In this document: piece after piece, positions 45,857 through 53,995 of the stretch
How positions within the stretch are numbered: position 1 is the stretch's first letter
How the letters are laid out: each line of letters starts with the position of its first letter
Origin: Luteimonas terrae
Lineage (GTDB): Bacteria; Pseudomonadota; Gammaproteobacteria; Xanthomonadales; Xanthomonadaceae
NCBI RefSeq assembly: GCF_004358165.1
Contig: NZ_SMTG01000002.1
Location: 1,488,001-1,552,000, forward strand
Reading direction: 5' to 3'
DNA length: 64,000 bases
Translations under genes and position numbers: made by a program
Notes under the pieces: model-generated
Seen by the model: only the letters and a program-made list of their open reading frames with translations
Databases searched by the model: none
Told to the model about the DNA's origin: nothing

Positions 45857-46678
45857 TCAGCCCACGCGGAAACGGTCGGTATCGTCGCGCCCACTGTTGT
45901 CGCGGAGGTAGTTGCCGCCGGTGTACTGGTCGTGGGACACGTAGGCATCCTGCACCGCGGCCTTGGCGCGGTCCCAGTCCAGCGGCGAGTCGCCACGGCG
46001 GTTCGGCCAATCGCGCTCGAGTTCGCTGGCCAGCGAGTCGTCCCAGGCGCGATCGGCATGACGGCTGCGCGCATAGGCGCCGTAACGGTAGGCCGGCTGG
46101 TAGTGGCTGTAGTCGGCATCCGCGTCGCGGTAGCTCGCCTTCTCGAACGCGTCGGCGTGGTAAGCATCGCTGCGGGCATAGAGATCGTAGGTGCGATCGG
46201 TCCGGTCCCAAGCGTCACGGACGGCCGGGCGCGCATCGTCCCAGTCGAGCTTCGATGCACCGCGCGACTGGTCCCACTGGCGCTGCAGATCGGCTTCGGA
46301 CTCGTCCCAGCCACGGGTGCGGTCGGCCTCGCGTGCCTGCAGTCCAAGCCCGTAGGCCGGCGCGTAGTCGCGGTCGTAATCGTGGCCGGACTTCACGTAG
46401 TCGCGGTTGGTGTGCGCATCACGCCAGTACTCGACTTCGCCGGTGGGATCGACGCGCTCGGCAACACCCTTGCCGACCGCGGCACCGGCGACGACGCCGA
46501 TGGCCGCACCGATCAGCGTGCCCACGGGGCCGAACACCGTGCCGGCCGCTGCACCCGCCGCCACGCCGCCGGCCGCACCACCGACACCGACGCCGACCGG
46601 ATGCGCGCCCGGCGCTTTGGTGATCGGGTCGCGATTCATGTCGCGGCCACCGTCCTGGATCTCGTCATGCTTGCTCAT
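45857..46678 (-). CDS. Glycine-zipper protein with hydrophilic Asp/Tyr/Arg-rich tail
   Basis: 273 aa from the ATG at 46678, after GGAGAG. Residues about 25-75 are a glycine zipper: VGVGVGGAAGGVAAGAAAGT and IGAAIGVVAGAAVGKGVAER. The remainder is strongly hydrophilic with repeats of WD..R/Y..A (RGWDESEADLQRQWDQSRGA, KLDWDDARPAVRDAWDRTDR). It has no signal peptide. The sequence ends in DDTDRFRVG. It resembles stress-related membrane-inserting proteins known only from annotation. The protein may insert its zipper in the membrane; function is unknown. Confidence 0.8.
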   Translation of the reverse strand: MSKHDEIQDGGRDMNRDPITKAPGAHPVGVGVGGAAGGVAAGAAAGTVFGPVGTLIGAAIGVVAGAAVGKGVAERVDPTGEVEYWRDAHTNRDYVKSGHDYDRDYAPAYGLGLQAREADRTRGWDESEADLQRQWDQSRGASKLDWDDARPAVRDAWDRTDRTYDLYARSDAYHADAFEKASYRDADADYSHYQPAYRYGAYARSRHADRAWDDSLASELERDWPNRRGDSPLDWDRAKAAVQDAYVSHDQYTGGNYLRDNSGRDDTDRFRVG

Positions 46679-46792
46679 GGAACTCTCCGACGTGCGTTGG
46701 GTTGGAACGCGCAACGTGGCGGGCACGGCATGAAGTCGCCGTCGTCGAAAGCACAATGCGCGAGCCGACGGTTCAGCGCTGCGACGGCTGCG

Positions 46793-47308
46793 TCACGAGT
46801 CGGGCGACTTGCCTGCGCGCATGTCGCGATGGGGCAGATCCTCGCGATAGCGGAAGCGCGGCACGGCGCCCACGACCAGCATCGCGACGACCGTCGTGAT
46901 CAGCGCCACCATTTCCTGGCCCATGCCGGCGGCCATGCCGATGGCGGCGGTCATCCAGACACCGGCCGCCGTCGTGAGGCCTTCGATGCGCTCCTCCTTG
47001 CCGAGCTTGAGGATCGCGCCTGCGCCGAGGAAGCCGATGCCCGACACCACGCCCTGCATCACCCGCGTGACGTCGGCGCCGTCGATCTCGGCCAACAGCG
47101 GCGCCAGCACGAACAGCGCCGAGCCGATCGAGACCAGGATGTGGGTCTTCAGGCCCGCAGCCCGACCCTTGCGCTCGCGCTCCCAGCCGACGATGCCGCC
47201 GAGGACCGCGGCCACCAGCACGCGGACCACGATCGTGGTCATGGTGTCGGCATCCGGCAGTTCGAGTTCGCGCGCGATGGCGCTGCCGATCTGGTCCAGA
47301 ACACTCAT
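46793..47308 (-). CDS. MgtC/SapB family membrane protein
   Basis: 171 aa. Family marks are LVAAVLGGIVGWERERKGRA then AGLKTHILVSIGSALFVLAP, and VSGIGFLGAGAILKLG with TAAGVWMTAAIGMAAGMG. Four membrane helices and no soluble C-terminal domain are seen, so it is the short SapB-like type rather than full MgtC. MgtC proteins act in intramacrophage survival and growth in low Mg in pathogens; the role in this organism is unknown. The 244-bp upstream spacer (47309-47552) shows no gene or clear promoter. Confidence 0.88.
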   Translation of the reverse strand: MSVLDQIGSAIARELELPDADTMTTIVVRVLVAAVLGGIVGWERERKGRAAGLKTHILVSIGSALFVLAPLLAEIDGADVTRVMQGVVSGIGFLGAGAILKLGKEERIEGLTTAAGVWMTAAIGMAAGMGQEMVALITTVVAMLVVGAVPRFRYREDLPHRDMRAGKSPDS

Positions 47309-47552
47309 CGCATCGAAACCTGCGGCGCACGCGTCGCCGGGTGCGTGGAATAACGCGGCATCGCGGTTCCCGAATCGGAAGGAGCCTCGAGCCTAGCCAT
47401 GATCGGGTGGGACACGGGTGAGGGTTCGATGAAGCCGCAGCGCATCGCACGCGTCTGCACAACACTGCGTCCCGCGCTGCATGCGCGGGCGCCGCTTGAA
47501 ATCGGCGTCGCGGCCAACAGGTCCGAAAGCCCCACGGCCGGAATGCTTCCCC

Positions 47553-48665
47553 ATGCCCACCCTGTTCGATCCCCTGACCGCCGGCGCCCTGTCGCTGCCC
47601 AACCGCATCGTGATGGCGCCGCTGACGCGCAACCGCTCGCCCAAAGCCGTGCCGCTCGAACGCACCGCGCTCTATTACGCGCAGCGCGCGACCGCCGGCC
47701 TGCTGGTCACCGAAGCCACCGCGATCAGCCACCAGGGTCAGGGCTATGCCGACGTCCCCGGCCTGTACGCGCCCGAGCAGTTGGCCGGCTGGCGCCGTGT
47801 CACCGATGCCGTGCACGCGGCCGGCGGGCGCATCGTCGTGCAGTTGTGGCACGTGGGTCGCATCTCGCACACGTCGCTGCAACCCGATGGCGGCGCACCG
47901 GTCGCGCCCTCGGCGATCCGCGCCAGGAGCAAGACCTTCATCCACGATGCCGATGGCAACGGCGCCTTCGTCGACACCTCCGAGCCGCGCGCGCTGGAGC
48001 TCTCCGAATTGCCTGGCATTGTCGAGGACTACCGCCGCGCCGCGCGTGCGGCGATCGATGCCGGCTTCGACGGCGTCGAGGTGCATGCCGCCAACGGCTA
48101 TCTGATCGACCAGTTCCTGCGCAGCGGCAGCAATGTGCGCACCGATGCATACGGCGGCAGCATCGAAAACCGCGCGCGCCTGCTCGGCGAGGTCATGCGT
48201 GCGGTGGTCGAGGAGATCGGCGGTGATCGCACCGGCATCCGCCTCTCGCCGGTGACCCCGGCCAATGATGCGCACGACCCGGATCCGCAACCGCTGTTCG
48301 CGCACGTGGTCGAACAGTTGGCCCCGCTCGGGCTTGCCTTCGTGCATGTCATCGAGGGGGCGACCGGTGGCAAGCGCGACTACACGCAGGGCGATGCGCC
48401 GTTCGACTACGCCGCATTGAAGGCGTCCTACAACGCCGCCGGCGGCCGCGGCGTCTGGATCGTCAACAACGACTACGGCAAGACCGACGCCGAAGCCGCG
48501 GTGGCCTCGGGTCACGCGGATGCCGTCGCATTCGGCCGCCCCTTCATCGCCAATCCGGATCTGGTGCGTCGCCTGCGCGAGGACGCGCCGCTGAACGTGC
48601 CCGACCAGGCCACGTTCTACGGCGGTGGCGATGCCGGCTACACGGACTACCCGACGCTGGACTGA
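47553..48665 (+). CDS. Old yellow enzyme-type alkene reductase (NemA-like)
   Basis: 370 aa, matching the NemA/OYE length. TIM-barrel flavin signatures are LPNRIVMAPLTRNRSPKAVP, VQLWHVGRISHTSLQPDGGA and GFDGVEVHAANGYLIDQFLR, with the active-site pair HAAN and SENRARLL-like SIENRARLLGEVMRAV. A C-terminal FGRPFIANPDLVRRL is typical. It is an FMN enzyme using NADPH to reduce activated C=C bonds or nitro groups. The ATG at 47553 gives MPTLFDPLTAGAL. It converges with the small Pro-rich secreted protein. Confidence 0.92.
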   Translation: MPTLFDPLTAGALSLPNRIVMAPLTRNRSPKAVPLERTALYYAQRATAGLLVTEATAISHQGQGYADVPGLYAPEQLAGWRRVTDAVHAAGGRIVVQLWHVGRISHTSLQPDGGAPVAPSAIRARSKTFIHDADGNGAFVDTSEPRALELSELPGIVEDYRRAARAAIDAGFDGVEVHAANGYLIDQFLRSGSNVRTDAYGGSIENRARLLGEVMRAVVEEIGGDRTGIRLSPVTPANDAHDPDPQPLFAHVVEQLAPLGLAFVHVIEGATGGKRDYTQGDAPFDYAALKASYNAAGGRGVWIVNNDYGKTDAEAAVASGHADAVAFGRPFIANPDLVRRLREDAPLNVPDQATFYGGGDAGYTDYPTLD

Positions 48666-48693
48666 CGCCGGGCGTCCCGCTGCACACCCGCGC

Positions 48694-49083
48694 TCAGCGC
48701 GGGCGTGCGGGGTTGGGCGTCGTGCGGAATTCCTGACCGGTCACCGGGTCACGCGCGCGGTCGCCCGTCATCGGCTGTGCGCCGGGGACGATGCGGCCCT
48801 GCGCATCGCGCACCGGCGTCGGGGTCGTGGGCGCCGGCTGCATCGGCTGCACGGCGGGCGTCGCGGGACGCGCGGGTGTCGAGGGCCCCGTTTCCGGGAT
48901 CGCGGCGGCAGGGCGTGCGCGCTGCGCGGGCGTAGCCGGCAACGTCGAAGGTGTCGTGGCGGGCGTGGTCTGCGTCGCGGGCTGCGGCGCCGGTGCGGGC
49001 CGCTGCAGCTGCTGGGCCCAGGCGGGCGCCGCTGCAGCGGCGATCAGCAGGGTCGCGGACAGAAGCGTCTGGGTACTTTGCAT
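48694..49083 (-). CDS. Secreted Pro/Ala/Thr-rich small protein
   Basis: 129 aa. The signal peptide is MQSTQTLLSATLLIAAAAAP followed by AWAQQ. The mature part is low-complexity (PAPAPQPATQTTPATTPST), with a short conserved-looking end VRDAQGRIVPGAQPMTGDRA then RDPVTGQEFRTT. Similar ends occur on small exported proteins of unknown role. It is likely periplasmic or cell-wall associated. Confidence 0.6.
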   Translation of the reverse strand: MQSTQTLLSATLLIAAAAAPAWAQQLQRPAPAPQPATQTTPATTPSTLPATPAQRARPAAAIPETGPSTPARPATPAVQPMQPAPTTPTPVRDAQGRIVPGAQPMTGDRARDPVTGQEFRTTPNPARPR

Positions 49084-49153
49084 GGCGGTGTCTCAAGGCG
49101 GGGGCGTCCGATCCTGTCCCCGCTCCGATGCAGCGCCGATGAAACCTGCGCAG

Positions 49154-49525
49154 TCAGTCGACGCAGATAGTCGAGGCCACCCCCCCGCGCACGCGCTGCT
49201 GGCAGCCGAAGGGGTTGGTGTCCACGCTGCACTGTCCGCTGACCTGCGCGCCGTCGACCGAACCTTCGGACGCCATGCATTGGCCTTCGCACTGTGCGCT
49301 GTCGCTGCAGGCCTTGCCCGCGTCGGTGGTCTGGCGCAGGCACTGCTGGACCGGCGCGCGACCGAGCTGGGTCCACTGTCCACCCTCGCGCAGGCATTCG
49401 GCCTCGGTGATGACGGTGGCCTTGTCAGGGCCGCCGATCGGCGTGACGGCATCGCTGCGCTCGGCGGGTGCGCTGCACGCGGCCAGCAGGGCGACGAGGA
49501 GAACCGGAACGATGCGCTGGATCAT
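49154..49525 (-). CDS. Cys-rich small lipoprotein
   Basis: 123 aa. The lipoprotein signal MIQRIVPVLLVALLAAC has a clear LAAC lipobox. The mature part has nine Cys besides the lipidated one (AECLREGGQW, QQCLRQTTDAGKACSDSAQC, GQCMASEG, QCSVDTNPFGCQQRV, STICVD). Even spacing suggests disulphides in the periplasm or outer membrane. Function is unknown. It is upstream of the Pro-rich gene in the same direction, with a 70-bp gap. Confidence 0.75.
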   Translation of the reverse strand: MIQRIVPVLLVALLAACSAPAERSDAVTPIGGPDKATVITEAECLREGGQWTQLGRAPVQQCLRQTTDAGKACSDSAQCEGQCMASEGSVDGAQVSGQCSVDTNPFGCQQRVRGGVASTICVD

Positions 49526-49737
49526 GGAGACGTCCGCTTGGAAGGATGACGGCGAGTCTAGGTGCGCCCGTGTGAACCGGCGTGCATGGTGGCTGGCCGG
49601 GATATGACCCCATCCACGGCGTGGGCCGTTGCAGCGATGCGGAACCGCTGCGGCCGATGTCGAAATCCGGGATGCTCGACCGTCGTGATGATGTCACCGC
49701 CGGCCGGCGGCATCCCACCTCGAAACGGAGAACACCC

Positions 49738-50361
49738 ATGCGCAAGCTCATCGTTGCCGCCTTCATCAGCCTCGACGGCGTCATGCAGGCCCCCGGCGGT
49801 CCGGAGGAAGACACCAGCGGCGGCTTCGCGTTCGGCGGCTGGACGGTTCCGCATGCCGATGCCGGATTCGGCGCGGCCATGCGCGAATTGTTCGCGCAGC
49901 CCTTCGAGCTGGTGCTCGGGCGCCGCACCTGGGACATCTTCGCCGGGCACTGGCCGCGGGTGCCCGAAGACGGCGACGACGCCGGTCTCGCGCGGTTGTT
50001 CAACGCCACGGCCAAGCATGTCGCCACGCACCGCGGCGAATCGCTCGACTGGCACAACAGCCATGCGCTCGGCGGCGACGTGATCGGCGCGGTGCGCGCG
50101 CTCAAGGCACAGGACGGCCCGGTGCTGCTGACCCAGGGCAGCAGCCTGCTGGTGCAGCAGCTGCTGGCCAGCGACCTCGTCGACGAGATCCGGCTGCTGA
50201 CCTTTCCGGTGCTGCTCGGCGCCGGCAAGCGGCTGTTCGATGGACATGCCCTGCCCGCCTCGTTTGCGCTCGACCACGGCGTCGTGTCGCCGAACGGCAT
50301 CGTGATCACGCGCTACGTCCGTCAGGGCGCTGTGGAGACGGGGTCGTTCGCGCTCGAGTGA
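49738..50361 (+). CDS. Dihydrofolate reductase-like (RibD C-terminal domain) protein
   Basis: 207 aa. It starts MRKLIVAAFISLDGVMQAPG, and has ELVLGRRTWDIFAGHWPRV and LTQGSSLLVQQLLASDLVDE, with LLTFPVLLGAGKRLF. This matches the YyaP/YwjB-like DHFR-fold family in which reductase activity is generally unproven. The ATG at 49738 follows GGAG by six bases. The 212-bp spacer upstream to the lipoprotein start shows no other feature. Confidence 0.88.
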   Translation: MRKLIVAAFISLDGVMQAPGGPEEDTSGGFAFGGWTVPHADAGFGAAMRELFAQPFELVLGRRTWDIFAGHWPRVPEDGDDAGLARLFNATAKHVATHRGESLDWHNSHALGGDVIGAVRALKAQDGPVLLTQGSSLLVQQLLASDLVDEIRLLTFPVLLGAGKRLFDGHALPASFALDHGVVSPNGIVITRYVRQGAVETGSFALE

Positions 50362-50490
50362 AGGACGAGGTGAACGCGCGTTTCGGAGCTCGGAACGAAC
50401 GGCGAAGCGTGACCGCGTCTCGGGTCGACGCGGTCGAACGAATCTGAACCGCTTCTCGCGGATCTGTCCGGCAGGGTGCCGTTCGACCTA

Positions 50491-50537
50491 TTGACTACAC
50501 ATGTAGTCAGGCGCATGGTGACTACACGTGTAGTCAC
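50491..50537 (+). promoter_or_regulatory. Twin BlaI-type operators with promoter
   Basis: Two dyads lie upstream of the BlaI-like gene: GACTACA-CA-TGTAGTC (50493-50508) and GTGACTACA-CG-TGTAGTCAC (50518-50537). The centres are 27 bp apart. They match the TACA..TGTA core of BlaI/MecI operators. TTGACT (50491-50496) overlaps the first dyad and could be a -35, with CATGGT (50514-50519) as a weak -10 at 17-bp spacing. The second dyad covers the expected start of transcription, 14 bp before the ATG. Autorepression is inferred. Confidence 0.88.
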
Positions 50538-50550
50538 CAAGGATGCCGCC

Positions 50551-50940
50551 ATGCCGAAGAAGACCGTCGGGGACCAGGAGCTGGCCCTGCTGCAGCACAT
50601 CGACGAGGCCGGGCCCTCGACCGTCGGCGAGGTCGCCGCGGCATTCGGCGAGCCGCGCGGCCTCGCCCGCTCCACCGTGTTGACGATGATGGAACGGCTG
50701 CGCGCGAAGTCCTTCCTCAAGCGCAGCCAGCCCGGCGGCGGTGCCTACCGCTACGCGCCGACGACGCAGCAGGACGAAGTGGTGCGCAGCGCGATCGGCA
50801 GCTTCGTGGAGAAGACGCTGCAGGGCTCGGTGTCGCCATTCGTGGCCTGGATGTCGGAGCGCAAGCACGTCAGCGCCGACGAACTGGCCGAACTGGAGGC
50901 GCTGGTCGCCAATCTGCAGTCCAAGCACAAGGCGCGCTGA
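50551..50940 (+). CDS. blaI: BlaI/MecI family repressor
   Basis: 129 aa from the ATG at 50551 (MPKKTVGDQELALLQHID); the frame upstream runs through the operator. The winged HTH is VGEVAAAFGEPRGLARSTVL with TMMERLRAKSFLKRSQPGGG. The C-terminal dimerisation part includes FVAWMSERKHVSADELAELE. In BlaI the repressor is cut after signalling by the BlaR1/MecR1 protease. The M56 gene begins one base after this stop (TGA C ATG), so they are one unit. The operators lie directly upstream. Confidence 0.93.
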   Translation: MPKKTVGDQELALLQHIDEAGPSTVGEVAAAFGEPRGLARSTVLTMMERLRAKSFLKRSQPGGGAYRYAPTTQQDEVVRSAIGSFVEKTLQGSVSPFVAWMSERKHVSADELAELEALVANLQSKHKAR

Positions 50941-50941
50941 C

Positions 50942-52732
50942 ATGGCCCTCGCACACCTGATCGAACAGCTGTTGCCCCGCCTGCTGGCGGCCAGCGTGCA
51001 AAGTACGCTGCTGGTGGCCCTGGTCTGGGCCCTGTGCCGGCTGCTGCCGCGCATGTCGCCCGATACGCGCTGCTGGCTGTGGTGGCTGGTGGCACTGCAG
51101 CTCGTCGTCGGTCTGGCCTGGTCGTCGCCGATCGCGTTGCCGCTGCTGCCGGCCGTGGAACAGATGACGGTGATGCCGATGCAGGTCGCGCCGCTGGGCG
51201 AGGCGGGCATCGCGCCTGCGCAGATCGCCGACGACCCCGCGCAGATCGACGCCGCCGCGCCGGCCGTCTGGTCGTGGACCCTCGCATTGGCGCTGGTGTG
51301 GCTGGCGGGTGTCGTGGCGATGATCGCGCGCAGCCTGCACGGGCTGCGGGCGTCGCGCCGTCTCGTGGCGGCGGCTGCGCCCTGCGAAGACCGCACCTTG
51401 ATGCAGGCGCTCGCACTGGCCGCGGACGCGCACGGCCTGCGCAAGGCCCCTGAGGTGCGCGTGTCCGATGCGATCGCATCGCCGCAGCTCATCGGCCCGT
51501 GGTCGCCGGTGCTGCTGTTGCCGGAAGGCTATGCACGCACGCTGCGCGCCGACGAGCTGGACATGGCGCTGACCCACGAGCTGGTGCACCTGCAGCGCCG
51601 CGACCTCTGGCTTGGGCTGCTGCCGACGCTCGCCCAGCATCTGTTCTGGTTCCACCCGCTCGCCCACTACGCAGCGCGCGAATACGGCCTCGCCCGCGAG
51701 GGCGCCTGCGATGCCGCGGTCCTCGCCGGTCACGAACACGGCGCGCACGCCTACGGCGCGCTGTTGCTGCGGCTGGGCATCGCGCCACGTCCCGACGCCG
51801 GGCTGGCGAGTGCCTCGCCCGACTACACCTTCCTCAAGCGGAGACTCACCATGCTGCAGACCACACGCCCGCTGTCGCGCGCGATCGCGTTGTCGACGAC
51901 CCTGCTGGTCGCGGTCGTCGGCGTGATGCCCTATCGCATCACCAATGCCGCGACCCCGCCTGCGCCGCCCGCACCTGCCGCGCCGGAGGCACCGCCTGCG
52001 CCGCCCGCCCCTCCAGCCGCCGTGACCCCGAAAACCCCGGCCGCGCCGCCGGCACCGCCGATGCCCGTCACGCCCGCGATGCCGGCCGCGCCGCCGGCAC
52101 CGCCCGCGCCCAGTGCTCCTGCTTCGAAATCGGTAAGCAGGCATGTCACGACGATCAGCTCTAACGCGATCACGCGCGGTCCCAGCGCTGCCGATGAGTC
52201 CTTCGTGCTTCTTGATGACGACCACACTATCGCGATGGGCTCCAACAGTGACTTCGCGGAGGCGGCAGCCTCGCGGGACGGCGAGGAATCGATGTTGTGG
52301 ATACGCCGCGGCGACATTCGCTACGTCGTCCGCGACAGCGTGACCAGCGCCCGCATCCGTGCGGCCTTTGACGACATAGGCGAACTCGGCGTACAGCAGG
52401 GCGCGCTGGGCGAACGCCAGGGCGCGCTGGGCACAGAGCAGGGCCGACTGGGCAAACGTCAGGGCGAGATCGGCAGCCGGTTGGCCGAGCTGTCCTTGCG
52501 GGCTGCGCGTGACGGCGACGATGCCGCGCGCAATCGCGCGCTGGAAGAGCTGCAGTCAGAGACCCGCAGCCTCGGCACACAGATGGGCGCTCTCGCCCGC
52601 GAGCAGGCCGCGCTCGCCGGCGAGCAGGGCGAACTGGCCAAGCTGCAGACCCAGGCGCAGGCGCGTGCGAACCGCGAGGCGCGCGCGATCGTCGACGAGG
52701 TCATCGCCAGCGGACGCGCACAGCGGCTCTGA
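50942..52732 (+). CDS. M56 family membrane metallopeptidase (BlaR1-like) with heptad-repeat tail
   Basis: 596 aa. The M56 part has membrane segments at residues about 15-60, 110-130 and 310-325, and the zinc motif THELVHLQRRD. LAREGACDAAVLAGHEHGAH supplies the third ligand. No penicillin-binding sensor domain follows. Instead there is a Pro/Ala-rich linker (about residues 335-400) and a tail with heptads of form G-x-L-G-x-x-Q (GELGVQQ, GALGERQ, GALGTEQ, GRLGKRQ) and later GALAREQ, AALAGEQ, GELAKLQ. This is likely a coiled coil in the periplasm. It probably cleaves or releases BlaI on an unknown envelope signal. Confidence 0.88.
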   Translation: MALAHLIEQLLPRLLAASVQSTLLVALVWALCRLLPRMSPDTRCWLWWLVALQLVVGLAWSSPIALPLLPAVEQMTVMPMQVAPLGEAGIAPAQIADDPAQIDAAAPAVWSWTLALALVWLAGVVAMIARSLHGLRASRRLVAAAAPCEDRTLMQALALAADAHGLRKAPEVRVSDAIASPQLIGPWSPVLLLPEGYARTLRADELDMALTHELVHLQRRDLWLGLLPTLAQHLFWFHPLAHYAAREYGLAREGACDAAVLAGHEHGAHAYGALLLRLGIAPRPDAGLASASPDYTFLKRRLTMLQTTRPLSRAIALSTTLLVAVVGVMPYRITNAATPPAPPAPAAPEAPPAPPAPPAAVTPKTPAAPPAPPMPVTPAMPAAPPAPPAPSAPASKSVSRHVTTISSNAITRGPSAADESFVLLDDDHTIAMGSNSDFAEAAASRDGEESMLWIRRGDIRYVVRDSVTSARIRAAFDDIGELGVQQGALGERQGALGTEQGRLGKRQGEIGSRLAELSLRAARDGDDAARNRALEELQSETRSLGTQMGALAREQAALAGEQGELAKLQTQAQARANREARAIVDEVIASGRAQRL

Positions 52733-52756
52733 GCGGCGTCGTTGCACGTGTGACAG

Positions 52757-52783
52757 AAGCGGCCCGGTGACGGGCCGTTTCCG
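52757..52783 (+). terminator. Stem-loop terminator after the M56 gene
   Basis: A CGGCCCG / CGGGCCG stem with GTGA loop, extended by A-T and G-T pairs, is followed by TTT and CC. It lies 25 bp after the stop at 52732 and before the convergent AAA gene. The T-tract is short. Confidence 0.6.
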
Positions 52784-52805
52784 TATCTGCTCCTTGAGGA
52801 AGGGT

Positions 52806-53963
52806 TCAGCGCTCCGGCCAGTGCCACGGCGGCGCGTCGAGCAGGCCCTGCCCGTCGATCACGGTGCAGCTGTCGCGCTTGTCCAGACGCACCGTGTTGC
52901 ACGCCGGAGTCTGCTCCAGCGCGGCGATCAGCCGGGTCGCGTGCGAGACCACCCAGACCTGCGTGCGCGTCGCGGCCTGCGCGATGAGCCGGCCCAGTGC
53001 CGGCAGCAGATCGGGATGCAGGCTGGTTTCGGGCTCGTTGAGCACCATCAGCGGCGGCGGGCGCGGCGTATGCAGCGCTGCGATCCACAGCAGGTAGCGC
53101 AGCGTGCCGTCCGACAGTTCCGCGGCCGACAGGGGCCGCAGCAGACCATGCTGATGGAACTGCAGCGAAAAGCGCGCGCCTTCGACCTGCACCGCGACGT
53201 GCGCGCCGGGGAACGCATCGGCCACGGCGGCGTCCAGCGCTTCCACATCGCCGATCTCGCGGATCGTTGCCCAGGCGGCAGCCAGATCGTGACCGTCATG
53301 GCTCAGCACCGGCGTGCGCGTGCCCAGCTGCGGCAGACGCGCCGGTGCATCGGCATCGGCGCGGAAGTGGTCGTAGAAGCGCCAGCCGCGGATGGTGTCG
53401 CGCAGTTGCAGCACCTCGGGTGCATGGCGCGGATCGGCGATCTGGCCGAACAGGCTTTCGAACGGATTGAGATGCTCGCCCGCCACACGCCACGCGCGTC
53501 CATCCCGCACGCGCGCGAGCGCGCCGCGTCGATCGACCAGCGTATTGCCCTGACGCAGGAACGGGCCGGCCCAGATCACTTCGCGCTTGATCTCGGGATC
53601 GCGCGCGAACAGCGACCGCGTCGGCACCGGCAGACCGAGATCGATCGCATACCCGAAGGTCTCGCCCGCGAAGCCGAGTTTCAGCGACACCGGCTGCTGC
53701 CGTGGCCCGCCCTGCACCGGCACCTCGCCGCGGCGCATCGGCGCACGCATCTCCGGCCCCGCCCACAGCGTCGACTGCAGACCGCCTTCGCGCGCCAGCG
53801 CAGACACCACGCCCCCCTGCGCGGTCTCGGCCAGCAGGCGCAGCGCGCGATAGAGACTGGACTTGCCGCTGCCGTTGGCGCCGATGACGAGGTTCAGCCG
53901 CCCCATCGGCACGACCAGTGCGTGCAGCGAACGGTAATGGGCGATGGCGAGCGTGGTGAGCAT
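52806..53963 (-). CDS. AAA/SMC-like ATPase (DUF2813/AAA_21 type)
   Basis: 385 aa. Walker A is GANGSGKSSLYRALRL, with the N-terminus LAIAHYRSLHALVVPMGRLN typical of RecF-like/OLD-like ATPases. The ABC-like signature region is AAELSDGTLRYLLW, Walker B LMVLNEPETSLHPDLLPALG, and the switch histidine is in VWVVSHATRLIA. No nuclease or TOPRIM domain is present. It is a cytoplasmic ATPase of unknown role. It is 32 bp downstream of the SMP-30 gene in the rpoE-chrR direction. Confidence 0.85.
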   Translation of the reverse strand: MLTTLAIAHYRSLHALVVPMGRLNLVIGANGSGKSSLYRALRLLAETAQGGVVSALAREGGLQSTLWAGPEMRAPMRRGEVPVQGGPRQQPVSLKLGFAGETFGYAIDLGLPVPTRSLFARDPEIKREVIWAGPFLRQGNTLVDRRGALARVRDGRAWRVAGEHLNPFESLFGQIADPRHAPEVLQLRDTIRGWRFYDHFRADADAPARLPQLGTRTPVLSHDGHDLAAAWATIREIGDVEALDAAVADAFPGAHVAVQVEGARFSLQFHQHGLLRPLSAAELSDGTLRYLLWIAALHTPRPPPLMVLNEPETSLHPDLLPALGRLIAQAATRTQVWVVSHATRLIAALEQTPACNTVRLDKRDSCTVIDGQGLLDAPPWHWPER

Positions 53964-53995
53964 GGGCGCGTGCGGTGCGGAAGCGACGCGTCGTT

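Noticed and set aside
50942-52732. Calling the M56 protein a beta-lactam sensor BlaR1
   Set aside because: There is no penicillin-binding domain and no beta-lactamase gene in the window.
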